The notes beneath the pieces are model-generated. The model did not search any database and was not told where the DNA came from. It saw only the letters and a program-made list of their open reading frames with translations. From contig NZ_JAJGBN010000001.1 in assembly GCF_020782875.1 (NCBI RefSeq), forward strand, positions 248,001 through 312,000: a DNA stretch of 64,000 nucleotides, in the 5' to 3' direction. Made by a program: the position numbers and the translations under genes. Below are positions 18,563-26,575 of the stretch, piece by piece (within the stretch, counting starts at the first letter, position 1; every line of letters starts with the position of its first letter). This DNA comes from Allomuricauda sp. M10. Its GTDB lineage: Bacteria > Bacteroidota > Bacteroidia > Flavobacteriales > Flavobacteriaceae.

Positions 18563-20038
18563 ATGGGTAAAAATTTAACGAGCCGAGCAGAAGATTATTC
18601 CAAGTGGTATAATGAACTTGTTGTAAAATCGGATCTAGCGGAAAATTCAGGTGTAAGGGGCTGTATGGTCATCAAACCATATGGGTATGCCATTTGGGAG
18701 AAGATGCAGGCCCAGTTGGACAAGATGTTCAAGGAAACAGGTCATGAAAATGCCTATTTTCCGTTGTTCATCCCCAAATCCTATTTGAGCAAAGAAGCGA
18801 GTCATGTGGAAGGCTTTGCCAAGGAATGCGCCGTTGTTACCCACTACCGACTTAAAAATGCCGAGGATGGCAGCGGAATTGTGGTGGACGAGGATGCCAA
18901 GTTGGAAGAGGAACTGATCGTTCGCCCAACTTCCGAAACCATTATTTGGGATACGTACAGAAAGTGGATACAATCCTACCGTGATCTGCCTCTAAAAATA
19001 AACCAATGGGCCAATGTGGTGCGTTGGGAAATGCGTACCAGATTGTTCTTGCGAACGGCGGAGTTTTTGTGGCAAGAAGGGCATACCGCCCATGCCACTA
19101 GGGAAGAGGCCATTGAAGAAGCGGAGCAAATGATGCATGTGTATGCCGAGTTTGCGGAAGACTATATGGGTGTGCCCGTGATCAAAGGAACCAAAACGGC
19201 GAGTGAGCGTTTTGCAGGTGCTGAGGAAACCTATTGTATCGAGGCATTGATGCAGGATGGAAAGGCCCTTCAAGCCGGTACTTCCCACTTTTTGGGGCAG
19301 AATTTTGCCAAGGCTTTTGATGTGAAATTTGCCACCAAAGAAGGCCAACAAGAACATGTTTGGGCAACCTCATGGGGGGTTTCTACCCGATTGATGGGAG
19401 CATTGGTCATGACCCATAGTGATGATAACGGATTGGTGTTGCCTCCAAAATTGGCGCCTATTCAAGTGGTGATCGTTCCTATTTATAAAGGGATGGGTCA
19501 ATTGGATGCCATTTCTGAAAAAGTGGAACCATTGGTGAAGGAACTTCGTGCCAAGGGAATTTCAGTAAAATACGACAATAGAGATACCCACAAACCAGGT
19601 TTCAAGTTCAATGAATATGAATTGAAGGGAGTGCCCGTACGTTTGGCCATTGGTCAACGTGATCTAGAAAATGGTACGTATGAAGTAGCCCGAAGGGATA
19701 CTTTGGAGAAAGAATCCGTGAATGCTGCGGACATTGTCGCCAAGGTAGAAGCGTTGTTGGAGGATATCCAAAGCAACATCTATCAAAAAGCAATCGATTA
19801 CCGTACGGAACATATTACCCGAGTGGATTCTTATGACGAATTCAAGAAGGTAATAGAAGAAAAAGGCGGTTTTGTGTCTGCACATTGGGATGGAACACCG
19901 GAGACGGAGGACAAGATCAAGGAAGATACCAAGGCCACCATTCGTTGCATTCCGTTGCATGCGGAACAGGAAGAAGGTACCTGTATTGTAACGGGTAAAC
20001 CATCGTCACAAAGGGTGCTCTTTGCAAAGGCCTATTAA
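18563..20038 (+). CDS. proS: Prolyl-tRNA synthetase (short, archaeal/eukaryote-like type)
   Basis: 491 aa class II synthetase. It lacks the editing insertion of the long bacterial type, matching the short group found in Bacteroidota. Motif 2 region [21 protein letters not shown] at about 155-176, preceded by [13 protein letters not shown]; motif 3 lies near [12 protein letters not shown]. An anticodon-binding domain starts near [10 protein letters not shown]. The C-terminus (IRCIPLH ... CIVTGKPS ... FAKAY) ends in Tyr as in this subfamily. The ATG at 18563 fits. Divergent from the low-complexity lipoprotein with 94 bases between. Confidence 0.96.
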   Translation: MGKNLTSRAEDYSKWYNELVVKSDLAENSGVRGCMVIKPYGYAIWEKMQAQLDKMFKETGHENAYFPLFIPKSYLSKEASHVEGFAKECAVVTHYRLKNAEDGSGIVVDEDAKLEEELIVRPTSETIIWDTYRKWIQSYRDLPLKINQWANVVRWEMRTRLFLRTAEFLWQEGHTAHATREEAIEEAEQMMHVYAEFAEDYMGVPVIKGTKTASERFAGAEETYCIEALMQDGKALQAGTSHFLGQNFAKAFDVKFATKEGQQEHVWATSWGVSTRLMGALVMTHSDDNGLVLPPKLAPIQVVIVPIYKGMGQLDAISEKVEPLVKELRAKGISVKYDNRDTHKPGFKFNEYELKGVPVRLAIGQRDLENGTYEVARRDTLEKESVNAADIVAKVEALLEDIQSNIYQKAIDYRTEHITRVDSYDEFKKVIEEKGGFVSAHWDGTPETEDKIKEDTKATIRCIPLHAEQEEGTCIVTGKPSSQRVLFAKAY

Positions 20039-20065
20039 TTAGGTTGTAAAAAATAAATTTTACTG

Positions 20066-20095
20066 TTGCAAGACTTAAAAATAGTTGTATTTTTG
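20066..20095 (+). promoter_or_regulatory. Promoter of the tRNA-Glu/rpsT unit
   Basis: TTG at 20066-20068, 19 bases, then a perfect TATTTTTG at 20088-20095. The first tRNA-Glu begins 21 bases further. No other promoter is seen before rpsT, so both tRNAs and rpsT probably share it. Confidence 0.85.
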
Positions 20096-20116
20096 CATCC
20101 GCAATTGTGCAACCAT

Positions 20117-20188
20117 GGCCCGTTCGTCTAGGGGTTAGGACGCCAGGTTTTCATCCTGGTAACAGGGGTTCGATTCCCCTACGGGCTA
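20117..20188 (+). tRNA. tRNA-Glu (UUC), copy 1
   Basis: 72 nt cloverleaf. Acceptor GGCCCGT pairs with ACGGGCT (first pair G-U), anticodon stem CCAGG/CCTGG with loop TTTTCAT giving anticodon TTC (20150-20152), T stem GGGG/CCCC with loop TTCGATT. CCA is not encoded. The mature sequence is identical to copy 2, 57 bases downstream. Confidence 0.97.
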
Positions 20189-20245
20189 CAAAGTTCAATG
20201 AACATGGTGATTTTGGGAAGGTAAAAGTTCCCGTGTTAAAATAAT

Positions 20246-20317
20246 GGCCCGTTCGTCTAGGGGTTAGGACGCCAGGTTTTCATCCTGGTAACAGGGGTTC
20301 GATTCCCCTACGGGCTA
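20246..20317 (+). tRNA. tRNA-Glu (UUC), copy 2
   Basis: Identical in its 72 nt to copy 1, with anticodon TTC. The 57-base spacer has no similarity to the tRNA. It lies 34 bases upstream of rpsT and is probably processed from the same transcript. Confidence 0.97.
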
Positions 20318-20351
20318 CAAAAAAGGAATTTACAAAGTATAATTTAAGATA

Positions 20352-20603
20352 ATGGCAAACCATAAGTCAGCATTAAAGAGAATCAGAAGAAACGAAGCGG
20401 TACGTTTGCGTAACAGGTATCAGCACAAAACTGTGCGTAATGCCATCAAAAAATTACGTGGCGAAGAAGATAAAAAAGCCGCCGAGGCTTTGTTGCCCAC
20501 TGTGGTTGGAATGATCGATAAGTTGGCCAAGCGCAACATTATCCATAACAACAAGGCAGCTAACCTTAAGAGCAAATTGATGAGCAAGGTTGCTACTATG
20601 TAA
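20352..20603 (+). CDS. rpsT: 30S ribosomal protein S20
   Basis: 83 aa, Lys/Arg-rich helical protein that binds 16S rRNA. The start [15 protein letters not shown] and the end [20 protein letters not shown] are typical of S20. It follows two tRNA-Glu genes and is likely expressed from their promoter; a terminator lies 25 bases after the stop. Confidence 0.97.
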   Translation: MANHKSALKRIRRNEAVRLRNRYQHKTVRNAIKKLRGEEDKKAAEALLPTVVGMIDKLAKRNIIHNNKAANLKSKLMSKVATM

Positions 20604-20628
20604 GCCTTATGCGAAAAAGATATTGAAG

Positions 20629-20655
20629 AACGCCTCCATTTTGGGGGCGTTTTTA
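20629..20655 (+). terminator. Terminator after rpsT
   Basis: AACGCCTCC pairs with GGGGGCGTT (one G-T pair) around a short ATTTT loop, followed by TTTTTATTTT. It is nearly the reverse complement of the hairpin at 21409-21437. Confidence 0.88.
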
Positions 20656-20666
20656 TTTTGTTACCC

Positions 20667-21353
20667 TTACTGGAAAGTAGTCCGTCTTCCTAAAAGGGCA
20701 CCAATCATAAAAGTTCCGTACATAAAAATGATCAGTACCTTTAAAACGTCACGCAGTTGATATTTGGCCCAAACCCCAGGTGCTTCGTAGGCGATCAAGA
20801 ACAGATATGGGAATATGGCATGGAAAACCGCCAGTCCGAGAGTGGTCCAGAACATCAGGTTTCGTTTCATGGGGTAAGGTGCTGTTCCTGCACGTTTTTC
20901 CTTTACATATAGACCAATATCGAACAATAATACCATAGAGGCTATCAGGTCTGCATAGTACAAGTTCATATGCAACGGATCTTGAAAGAATAGGCTGATC
21001 AAATAGGCCAATAAACTGAGCAAACCTCCATAAACTACCCACCTTTTGTGTTTTTTTTCTTGTAAAACCTTCCAATAGATATAAAAGAAAAAGGAGAAAG
21101 CGATTACGGAGTATATATTGAAGATGATCACATTGTGCCAATTGTATTTTTCTTCAGAGAAGAACTGAAATTCATCGGTGTACTTCACCAAATATCCCAA
21201 CAATTCCGTCAAAAACGTATACATGAGATAAATGGGATAGTACTTGAGTGGTGTGTCAAAAAAAGTGCGGTAACGTGCCACGGCCACCAACCAGACTAAT
21301 AAATAAAAGGGAAGAAAGTATTGTTCAGAAATAAAATTAAAAAACTCCTCCAT
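20667..21353 (-). CDS. Multi-pass membrane protein, paralog B
   Basis: 228 aa from the ATG at 21353 (47 extra codons upstream run through a terminator and are not used). About seven hydrophobic segments, beginning FLPFYLLVWLVAVARYR-FF, with conserved blocks FDTPLKYYPIYLMYTFLTELLGY and FQFFSEEKYNWHNVIIFNIYS. The next gene upstream encodes a protein with the same pattern (FDTQLKYFPMLVMYTFFTELLGY; FQFFSDGRYQLNNVIIYNLYQ), so this is a tandem duplicate. No catalytic motif is recognised; it could be a sensor or transport-like membrane module. Hairpins that are inverted copies of each other flank it. Confidence 0.7.
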   Translation of the reverse strand: MEEFFNFISEQYFLPFYLLVWLVAVARYRTFFDTPLKYYPIYLMYTFLTELLGYLVKYTDEFQFFSEEKYNWHNVIIFNIYSVIAFSFFFYIYWKVLQEKKHKRWVVYGGLLSLLAYLISLFFQDPLHMNLYYADLIASMVLLFDIGLYVKEKRAGTAPYPMKRNLMFWTTLGLAVFHAIFPYLFLIAYEAPGVWAKYQLRDVLKVLIIFMYGTFMIGALLGRRTTFQ

Positions 21354-21408
21354 GTTTTTCGTGGCAGCTGTTCTACATTGGTTTTGTTTGGGTCTTAAAT
21401 GTACACAA

Positions 21409-21437
21409 TAAAAAACGCCCCCAACATGGAGGCGTTT
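21409..21437 (-). terminator. Terminator after membrane paralog A
   Basis: Arms AAACGCCCCC (21413-21422) and GGAGGCGTTT (21428-21437), loop AACAT, one mismatch. On the minus strand it is followed by a run of T, so it ends the transcript of paralog A upstream. Confidence 0.8.
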
Positions 21438-21456
21438 ATATTTAAGTGGTTTTTTA

Positions 21457-22149
21457 CTATCGAAAAGCTTTCCGCTGTCCAGTGAGCAATCCAAATATGA
21501 TCAACCCATACATTACGGCAATGGACGTTACCAAAGCAGGTCTAAGGTATACCAGAAAACGTAGATCCAACTTTATTCTATATAGGATTAAAATGGTTGG
21601 GAAAGTTACATAAAAAGCTAAGAGCCCGATACTTACCCAAAACAATAGATTGTGTTTTAAAGAGGGTGCGTCTGTTTCCGATTTTTTTTCCTTGAGATAG
21701 AAGAATATGATCAAAACCAACAGTATCGACCCAATGATATGGGCATAGGTCATCTGATTGATCAGTGGATTTACCAGCATGGCATTAATGACGTAAGAAG
21801 CGGTACATAACAAAGTTAAATACAGTGTCAATTTTCTTAAAAACCTATTTTTAAAAGTCTTTCTGTAGACCTCAAAGAAAAAAATAAAGAAAACTAATTG
21901 ATAAAGGTTGTAAATGATCACGTTGTTCAATTGATATCTTCCGTCGGAAAAGAATTGAAAATCATCATTATACATGATAAAATATCCCAAGAGTTCTGTA
22001 AAAAAGGTATACATGACCAACATTGGAAAATACTTCAGTTGGGTGTCAAAAAACCTTCTATATCTATACACGGATATAATCCAGGTTACTAGGTACAGCA
22101 ACATGAAGAACTGGCTCCAAAGCAGTTTTAAAAATTCTTGGAATGTCAT
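21457..22149 (-). CDS. Multi-pass membrane protein, paralog A
   Basis: 230 aa with about seven membrane segments; paralog of the gene downstream with the same spacing of motifs, e.g. RYRRFFDTQLKYFP, TELLGYFIMYNDDFQFF and NNVIIYNLYQ, and a basic end GQRKAFR (paralog: GRRTTFQ). It lies 3 bases downstream of the lipoprotein gene, so the two are probably co-transcribed. No known family function can be assigned. Confidence 0.7.
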   Translation of the reverse strand: MTFQEFLKLLWSQFFMLLYLVTWIISVYRYRRFFDTQLKYFPMLVMYTFFTELLGYFIMYNDDFQFFSDGRYQLNNVIIYNLYQLVFFIFFFEVYRKTFKNRFLRKLTLYLTLLCTASYVINAMLVNPLINQMTYAHIIGSILLVLIIFFYLKEKKSETDAPSLKHNLLFWVSIGLLAFYVTFPTILILYRIKLDLRFLVYLRPALVTSIAVMYGLIIFGLLTGQRKAFR

Positions 22150-22152
22150 CCC

Positions 22153-22812
22153 TTATTGAAAATCAGTAAATGGTGGGGGGTTGGAATTTCCATGGTTCAG
22201 ATTCAAGCTGGTAACATCCTTCTGAAATAACGTAGGAACCATACTGGCCTTTGAGGTATTTCCTTTGTCCATGGATCCAATGCTTGACTCACCAACAAGA
22301 TTTTTTATCGGCTTTGCCTTGCCGTCCGCATCAATATAGAAACCGTATTCTTCCCCATCCATCATTGTAGTGGGGACCACAAAAATAGAATTTTGCCTTG
22401 GATGGACAATCTTCTTTCCATCGGGAAAACGTTCTTGATCTGGATAGTTGGCAAAGTAGAATCGAAGGGATTCAATTTTCACACCCGCTTCTTTGGCTTC
22501 CTGTTCTACGTAAGCCATGTATTGTTTGATATCGGCATAGGTAAAAGCAGTCAAACGGGCTGGAATGAATGCTTCATCAGGGCTTCGTTCCGCCTCATAT
22601 TGTTGGATCATGTCCACCCTGTTCTTGGTGTAATTGTCGTACAGGGATTTCGATTCTTCCAAAGAAATAATTCCTTCGGGCGGGGACACTTTTTCTTCCT
22701 GTGGCGGTTCGGAATTCCTTGGTTCATCCTTTTTGGGTCCTTCTTGGCATGCACCCAAAAAAAGCAAGAAGATGCTTAAAAAAGCAAGAGCAACTTTTCT
22801 GTTGTTTTTCAT
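22153..22812 (-). CDS. Lipoprotein of unknown function
   Basis: 219 aa. Lipobox FLGAC places the lipidated Cys at residue 22, followed by a Pro/Glu/Lys-rich linker of about 25 residues. The folded part (about 50-200) is soluble; recognisable pieces are YIDADGKAKPI and PTTMMDGEEYGFY, with a Pro-rich end NPPPFTDFQ. No catalytic motif seen. Upstream of and near-contiguous with the two membrane paralogs, suggesting a small envelope module; role unknown. Confidence 0.7.
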   Translation of the reverse strand: MKNNRKVALAFLSIFLLFLGACQEGPKKDEPRNSEPPQEEKVSPPEGIISLEESKSLYDNYTKNRVDMIQQYEAERSPDEAFIPARLTAFTYADIKQYMAYVEQEAKEAGVKIESLRFYFANYPDQERFPDGKKIVHPRQNSIFVVPTTMMDGEEYGFYIDADGKAKPIKNLVGESSIGSMDKGNTSKASMVPTLFQKDVTSLNLNHGNSNPPPFTDFQ

Positions 22813-22884
22813 GGTATAAGTATTTAAAAGTTCAGTTTTGAGGAAACTGATTTAAAGATATGCCTTTTCTTTAAAATGGGTCAA

Positions 22885-22918
22885 TAAAAAACCCTTCAAG
22901 AAATTTTGAAGGGTTTTT
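22885..22918. terminator. Bidirectional terminator after rho
   Basis: AACCCTTCAA and TTGAAGGGTT arms around a short loop, with an A run on the left and T run on the right. It is positioned 25 bases past the rho stop on the minus strand. Confidence 0.88.
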
Positions 22919-22942
22919 AAGTTATTGATATCTAGAATTTTA

Positions 22943-24568
22943 CTACTCGTTCATCGTCAGTAAAAATTCTTCGTTGTTCCGGGTCTGTTTAATACGCTGC
23001 TCCATGAATTCCATGGCTTCCACTGGGTTCATATCGGCAAGGTATTTTCTAAGGATCCACATGCGCTGAATGGTGTTTTCATCCAACAAAAGATCGTCCC
23101 TTCTGGTAGAGGAAGAAATAAGGTCGATGGCAGGGAAAATCCTTCTGTTGGAAATCCTACGATCCAATTGAAGTTCCATGTTACCGGTACCCTTGAATTC
23201 TTCAAAAATTACCTCGTCCATTTTAGATCCGGTTTCGGTAAGGGCTGTTGCAATGATGGAAAGTGATCCTCCATTTTCAATATTCCTGGCCGCACCGAAG
23301 AAACGTTTTGGTTTGTGCAACGCATTGGCATCCACACCACCACTCAATACTTTGCCAGATGCTGGCTGCACGGTATTGTAGGCACGTGCCAAACGGGTGA
23401 TGGAATCTAAAAGGATCACCACATCATGGCCACATTCCACCAATCGCTTGGCTTTGTCCAACACAATGTTGGCCACTTTCACGTGTTCGGAAGCTTCTTT
23501 GTCGAAAGTTGAGGCAACCACTTCTCCACGAACGTTTCGCTGCATATCGGTAACTTCTTCAGGTCTTTCATCGATCAATAGGATGATCTGGTAAACCTCT
23601 GGGTGGTTGGCCGCAATGGCATTGGCAATATCTTTCAACAACATGGTCTTACCCGTTTTTGGCTGGGATACGATCATGCCCCTTTGTCCTTTTCCTATTG
23701 GGGAGAACAGGTCCATGATCCTAGTGGAAATGGTACTCTGTTTTTCTGCCAATTTAAATTTTTCCTTAGGGAACAATGGGGTCAAGTGTTCAAAGGAAAC
23801 CCTGTCCCTGACCACTTGAGGGTCAAGTCCATTAATTTTGTTCACCTTGATCAAAGGGAAATATTTTTCACCTTCTTTTGGTGGTCTGATGTTACCCAAA
23901 ACAGTATCACCGGATTTTAGACCGAACAAACGGATCTGGGATTGGGAAACATAAATATCGTCAGGAGAAGATAAATAGTTGTAGTCAGAAGATCTAAGAA
24001 ACCCATAACCATCCTGCATAATGTCCAGTACACCTTCACTTTCAATGATGCTATCAAACTCGAATTCAGGCTCTTTGTACCTGTTTTTCAGGTCTTTGTC
24101 AAAGTTGCTGTTCTTCTTGTCGTGGTGACTGTTCTTCTTGTCGTGGTGGTTGTTCTGGTTTTGGTTAGGATTCTGGTTGGGATTTTGGTTTTGGTTCGTC
24201 CTCCTGTTATTGTTCTGGTTCTTTTGGGGATTGCCCTGTTTGTTTTCTTTTTTAGGAGTAAATTCCTTTGTATCCTCCTTTTTTTCAACGTTTTCCGTCA
24301 CCGGTCTCTTTTCAGGGGCGTTTTCGGTTTTCGGTTTTTGTTCGTTATTGGGTCGCGGGGTTCTCGCGCGTTTTGGTTTAGATTCTGTTTTGGCGTCCGT
24401 AGTGACCACAGTTTCGGTAACTGCCTTTGGGTTAGAGGCTTGAACGTCTAGGATTTGGTAAACCAAGTCCAGTTTTTTGAGGGTTTTGAATTTGGGAACA
24501 TTTAGATCCTTAGCAATATCTTGCAATTCAGGAAGCTTTTTAGCTTTTAGATCGGAAATCTCGAACAT
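22943..24568 (-). CDS. rho: Transcription termination factor Rho with long disordered insertion
   Basis: 541 aa, well above the ~420 aa of E. coli Rho. The N-terminal SAP-like helices (about 1-45) are followed by an Asn/Gln/Lys/His-rich low-complexity region (about 55-165, with repeated NPNQ and HHDKKNS units), then the RNA-binding cold-shock-like domain ([18 protein letters not shown] ... [15 protein letters not shown]) and the ATPase core: Walker [12 protein letters not shown] at about 300-310 and [15 protein letters not shown]. Such insertions are known in Bacteroidota Rho and have been linked to condensate formation in Bacteroides. Divergent from the DUF4293 gene. Confidence 0.96.
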   Translation of the reverse strand: MFEISDLKAKKLPELQDIAKDLNVPKFKTLKKLDLVYQILDVQASNPKAVTETVVTTDAKTESKPKRARTPRPNNEQKPKTENAPEKRPVTENVEKKEDTKEFTPKKENKQGNPQKNQNNNRRTNQNQNPNQNPNQNQNNHHDKKNSHHDKKNSNFDKDLKNRYKEPEFEFDSIIESEGVLDIMQDGYGFLRSSDYNYLSSPDDIYVSQSQIRLFGLKSGDTVLGNIRPPKEGEKYFPLIKVNKINGLDPQVVRDRVSFEHLTPLFPKEKFKLAEKQSTISTRIMDLFSPIGKGQRGMIVSQPKTGKTMLLKDIANAIAANHPEVYQIILLIDERPEEVTDMQRNVRGEVVASTFDKEASEHVKVANIVLDKAKRLVECGHDVVILLDSITRLARAYNTVQPASGKVLSGGVDANALHKPKRFFGAARNIENGGSLSIIATALTETGSKMDEVIFEEFKGTGNMELQLDRRISNRRIFPAIDLISSSTRRDDLLLDENTIQRMWILRKYLADMNPVEAMEFMEQRIKQTRNNEEFLLTMNE

Positions 24569-24731
24569 TAAGTAAAGAATAAGTTAGACTTGTGTAATTC
24601 TGAAAATATTGAAGTAAAAGTTATTTGGGTGCTACTGGAGGAAAGTTTTCCTAGGTAGGTGTCTTGCTAATAACAGGACAATAATACGAATAATTTTTGA
24701 AGATTAACGCTACAATTATCAAAAAGACATC

Positions 24732-24739
24732 TATTTTTG
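24732..24739 (+). promoter_or_regulatory. -7 element upstream of DUF4293 gene
   Basis: Perfect TAnnTTTG (TATTTTTG), 22 bases before the ATG. A TTG at the usual distance is missing. Confidence 0.5.
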
Positions 24740-24761
24740 CATTTCGAAATCGATTTGCACA

Positions 24762-25172
24762 ATGATTCAACGAATTCAGACGTTTTTTTTACTGGTTGTG
24801 GCCCTTTTGGTAGGGGTGCTGCCTTTTTTTCTGAATCTGTGGGTCGAAGTGGGAGGAAAGGACGTGTATGCCCAGGATGAAGTATTGGTGAGCATCGTTT
24901 TTTACGTTTCGGCCGTGTTGGCGGTAGTTTCGATTTTGATGTACAAAAACAGACAAAATCAATTTGTGGTGAACAGATTGAATATGATATTGAACCTTTT
25001 TTTACTAGGATTTTTCGTTTATCGATCGCTAAGTCTATCCGGAGAAACTGTGGTTTCTGAGAAGGGTATTGGGATGCTGATTCCTGTATTTTCTATCGTT
25101 TTTCTGGTCCTGGCCAACAGGGCTATCAAAAAGGATGAAGATCTTGTAAAATCTGTTGATCGCTTGCGTTAA
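24762..25172 (+). CDS. DUF4293 family membrane protein
   Basis: 136 aa with four membrane helices (about 7-27, 42-62, 73-90, 104-122) separated by short charged loops, a size and layout typical of DUF4293. The first residues MIQRIQTFFLL are characteristic of the family, which is found in Bacteroidota and often sits divergent to rho as here. Function unknown. Confidence 0.85.
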   Translation: MIQRIQTFFLLVVALLVGVLPFFLNLWVEVGGKDVYAQDEVLVSIVFYVSAVLAVVSILMYKNRQNQFVVNRLNMILNLFLLGFFVYRSLSLSGETVVSEKGIGMLIPVFSIVFLVLANRAIKKDEDLVKSVDRLR

Positions 25173-25203
25173 ACCTAACATCTTAGTAGTATTAGTGCGA
25201 AAG

Positions 25204-25226
25204 AATCCCGGCCTAGGTCGGGATTT
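25204..25226. terminator. Terminator between DUF4293 and phosphoesterase genes
   Basis: Near-perfect dyad AATCCCG ... CGGGATT around a GCCTAGGT core, followed by TTTTTGATTTTG on the plus strand. Best suited to the rightward gene. Confidence 0.8.
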
Positions 25227-25239
25227 TTGATTTTGCAAA

Positions 25240-25734
25240 CTACCTTTTTCCCAATTCGATCACTTCCAAATCCGTGATCTTGTCCCTGTGAATTACAAAA
25301 CGGAGCATGGTCCGCACCTGATGGAATCCCTGTTTACCACAAGCACCCGGATTCATGTGCAGCAAGTCCAATTTTTTATCGAACATCACCTTTAAAATAT
25401 GGGAATGGCCACAAATGAACAATTTGGGCGGATTCCTTTTGATTTCCTCCCTGATCCGCACATTGTAGCGATGGGGGTAACCGCCAATGTGGGTGATCCA
25501 CACATCCACCTCTTCGCACAAAAATCTGTTGTTCTCCGGAAATTCCATTTGGATCATATGGTCATCGATATTGCCGTGCACACCCCGGACAGGTTTCAAA
25601 GCCTTCAATTGGTCGGTGACCGATAGACTTCCTATATCCCCGGCATGCCATATTTCATCAGCCTGTGCAGCATATTTAAGGATGGTGTCATCCATATATC
25701 CGTGGGTATCGGAAAGCAACAAAATTTTGGTCAT
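25240..25734 (-). CDS. YfcE-type metallophosphoesterase
   Basis: 164 aa, the complete small calcineurin-like fold. Metal-binding motifs in order: SDTHG at 8-12, HAGDIGS at about 30-36, GNID at about 54-57, THIGG at about 80-84, CGHSH at about 106-110, and NPGACG near 129. This matches the YfcE/MJ0936 phosphodiesterase group, which acts on small phosphodiesters in vitro; the physiological substrate is unknown. Divergent from truA. Confidence 0.92.
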   Translation of the reverse strand: MTKILLLSDTHGYMDDTILKYAAQADEIWHAGDIGSLSVTDQLKALKPVRGVHGNIDDHMIQMEFPENNRFLCEEVDVWITHIGGYPHRYNVRIREEIKRNPPKLFICGHSHILKVMFDKKLDLLHMNPGACGKQGFHQVRTMLRFVIHRDKITDLEVIELGKR

Positions 25735-25822
25735 AACGCTAAAAATATGCTAAAAAAATAGGGCTGGAATAATGTTGGAAGGGATTGGATTATCTTTATC
25801 GACTTAAAAGTAAGGGATTCCT

Positions 25823-26575
25823 TTGAGATATTTCATCCAATTTTCCTATTTCGGCAAAGCATATCATGGGTGGCAGGTGCAGCCTAATGCCATAACGGTA
25901 CAGGCTGTTTTGGAAAAAGCCCTTTCTACCCTGTTGAGGGAAAAATTGGAAGTGGTAGGAGCAGGAAGAACGGATGCCGGGGTACATGCCAAACAAATGT
26001 ACGCCCATTTTGACCACTCTGGTATTGGAGATCTTGAGGAATTGGCATTTCGGTTGAATTCGTTCCTGCCGGAAGATATTGCCGTGCAAAAAATGTATGA
26101 AATGATTCCCAGTGCCCATGCAAGGTTTGATGCCTATGAGCGAACTTATGAATACTGGGTGGTACGGGAAAAGAACCCATTTTATTTGGATCATGCCCAT
26201 TTGGTGAAATATCCTTTGGATATGGAAGCCATGAATACGGCAGCGCAACTGTTATTGGACCACAAGGATTTTGAAAGTTTTTCCAAATCCAATACCGATG
26301 TGAAAACCTATACCTGTGATGTTCGAAAGGCATTTTGGGAAGATCGGGGTGACATTTGGGTGTTCACCATCACCGCAGATCGTTTTTTGCGAAATATGGT
26401 ACGCGCTGTGGTCGGTACCTTATTGGAAGTTGGGTTGGGCAAGATGCAACCAGAAGATATCCATTCGGTGATCGAAAGTAGGGATAGGAGTGAAGCGGGA
26501 GTTTCGGTCCCTGCAAAAGGTTTATATTTGACAAAGGTTTTATATCCAAAAGAGCTATTTAATGAGCAAAACTGA
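25823..26575 (+). CDS. truA: tRNA pseudouridine synthase A
   Basis: 250 aa. It converts U38-U40 of tRNA anticodon stems to pseudouridine. The catalytic Asp is in the GRTDAGVHA motif at about 49-57; the start has the SYFGKAYHGWQ strand and the C-terminal half FLRNMVRAVVGTLLEVG. The start is a TTG at 25823: an in-frame stop lies four codons upstream and no ATG occurs before conserved sequence, so TTG is required. Overlaps the MsbA-like gene by 14 bases. Confidence 0.95.
   Translation: MRYFIQFSYFGKAYHGWQVQPNAITVQAVLEKALSTLLREKLEVVGAGRTDAGVHAKQMYAHFDHSGIGDLEELAFRLNSFLPEDIAVQKMYEMIPSAHARFDAYERTYEYWVVREKNPFYLDHAHLVKYPLDMEAMNTAAQLLLDHKDFESFSKSNTDVKTYTCDVRKAFWEDRGDIWVFTITADRFLRNMVRAVVGTLLEVGLGKMQPEDIHSVIESRDRSEAGVSVPAKGLYLTKVLYPKELFNEQN

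Noticed and set aside
21354-21494. 47-codon extension of membrane paralog B
   Set aside because: It runs through a terminator hairpin and into the end of paralog A; the ATG at 21353 matches the paralog start.
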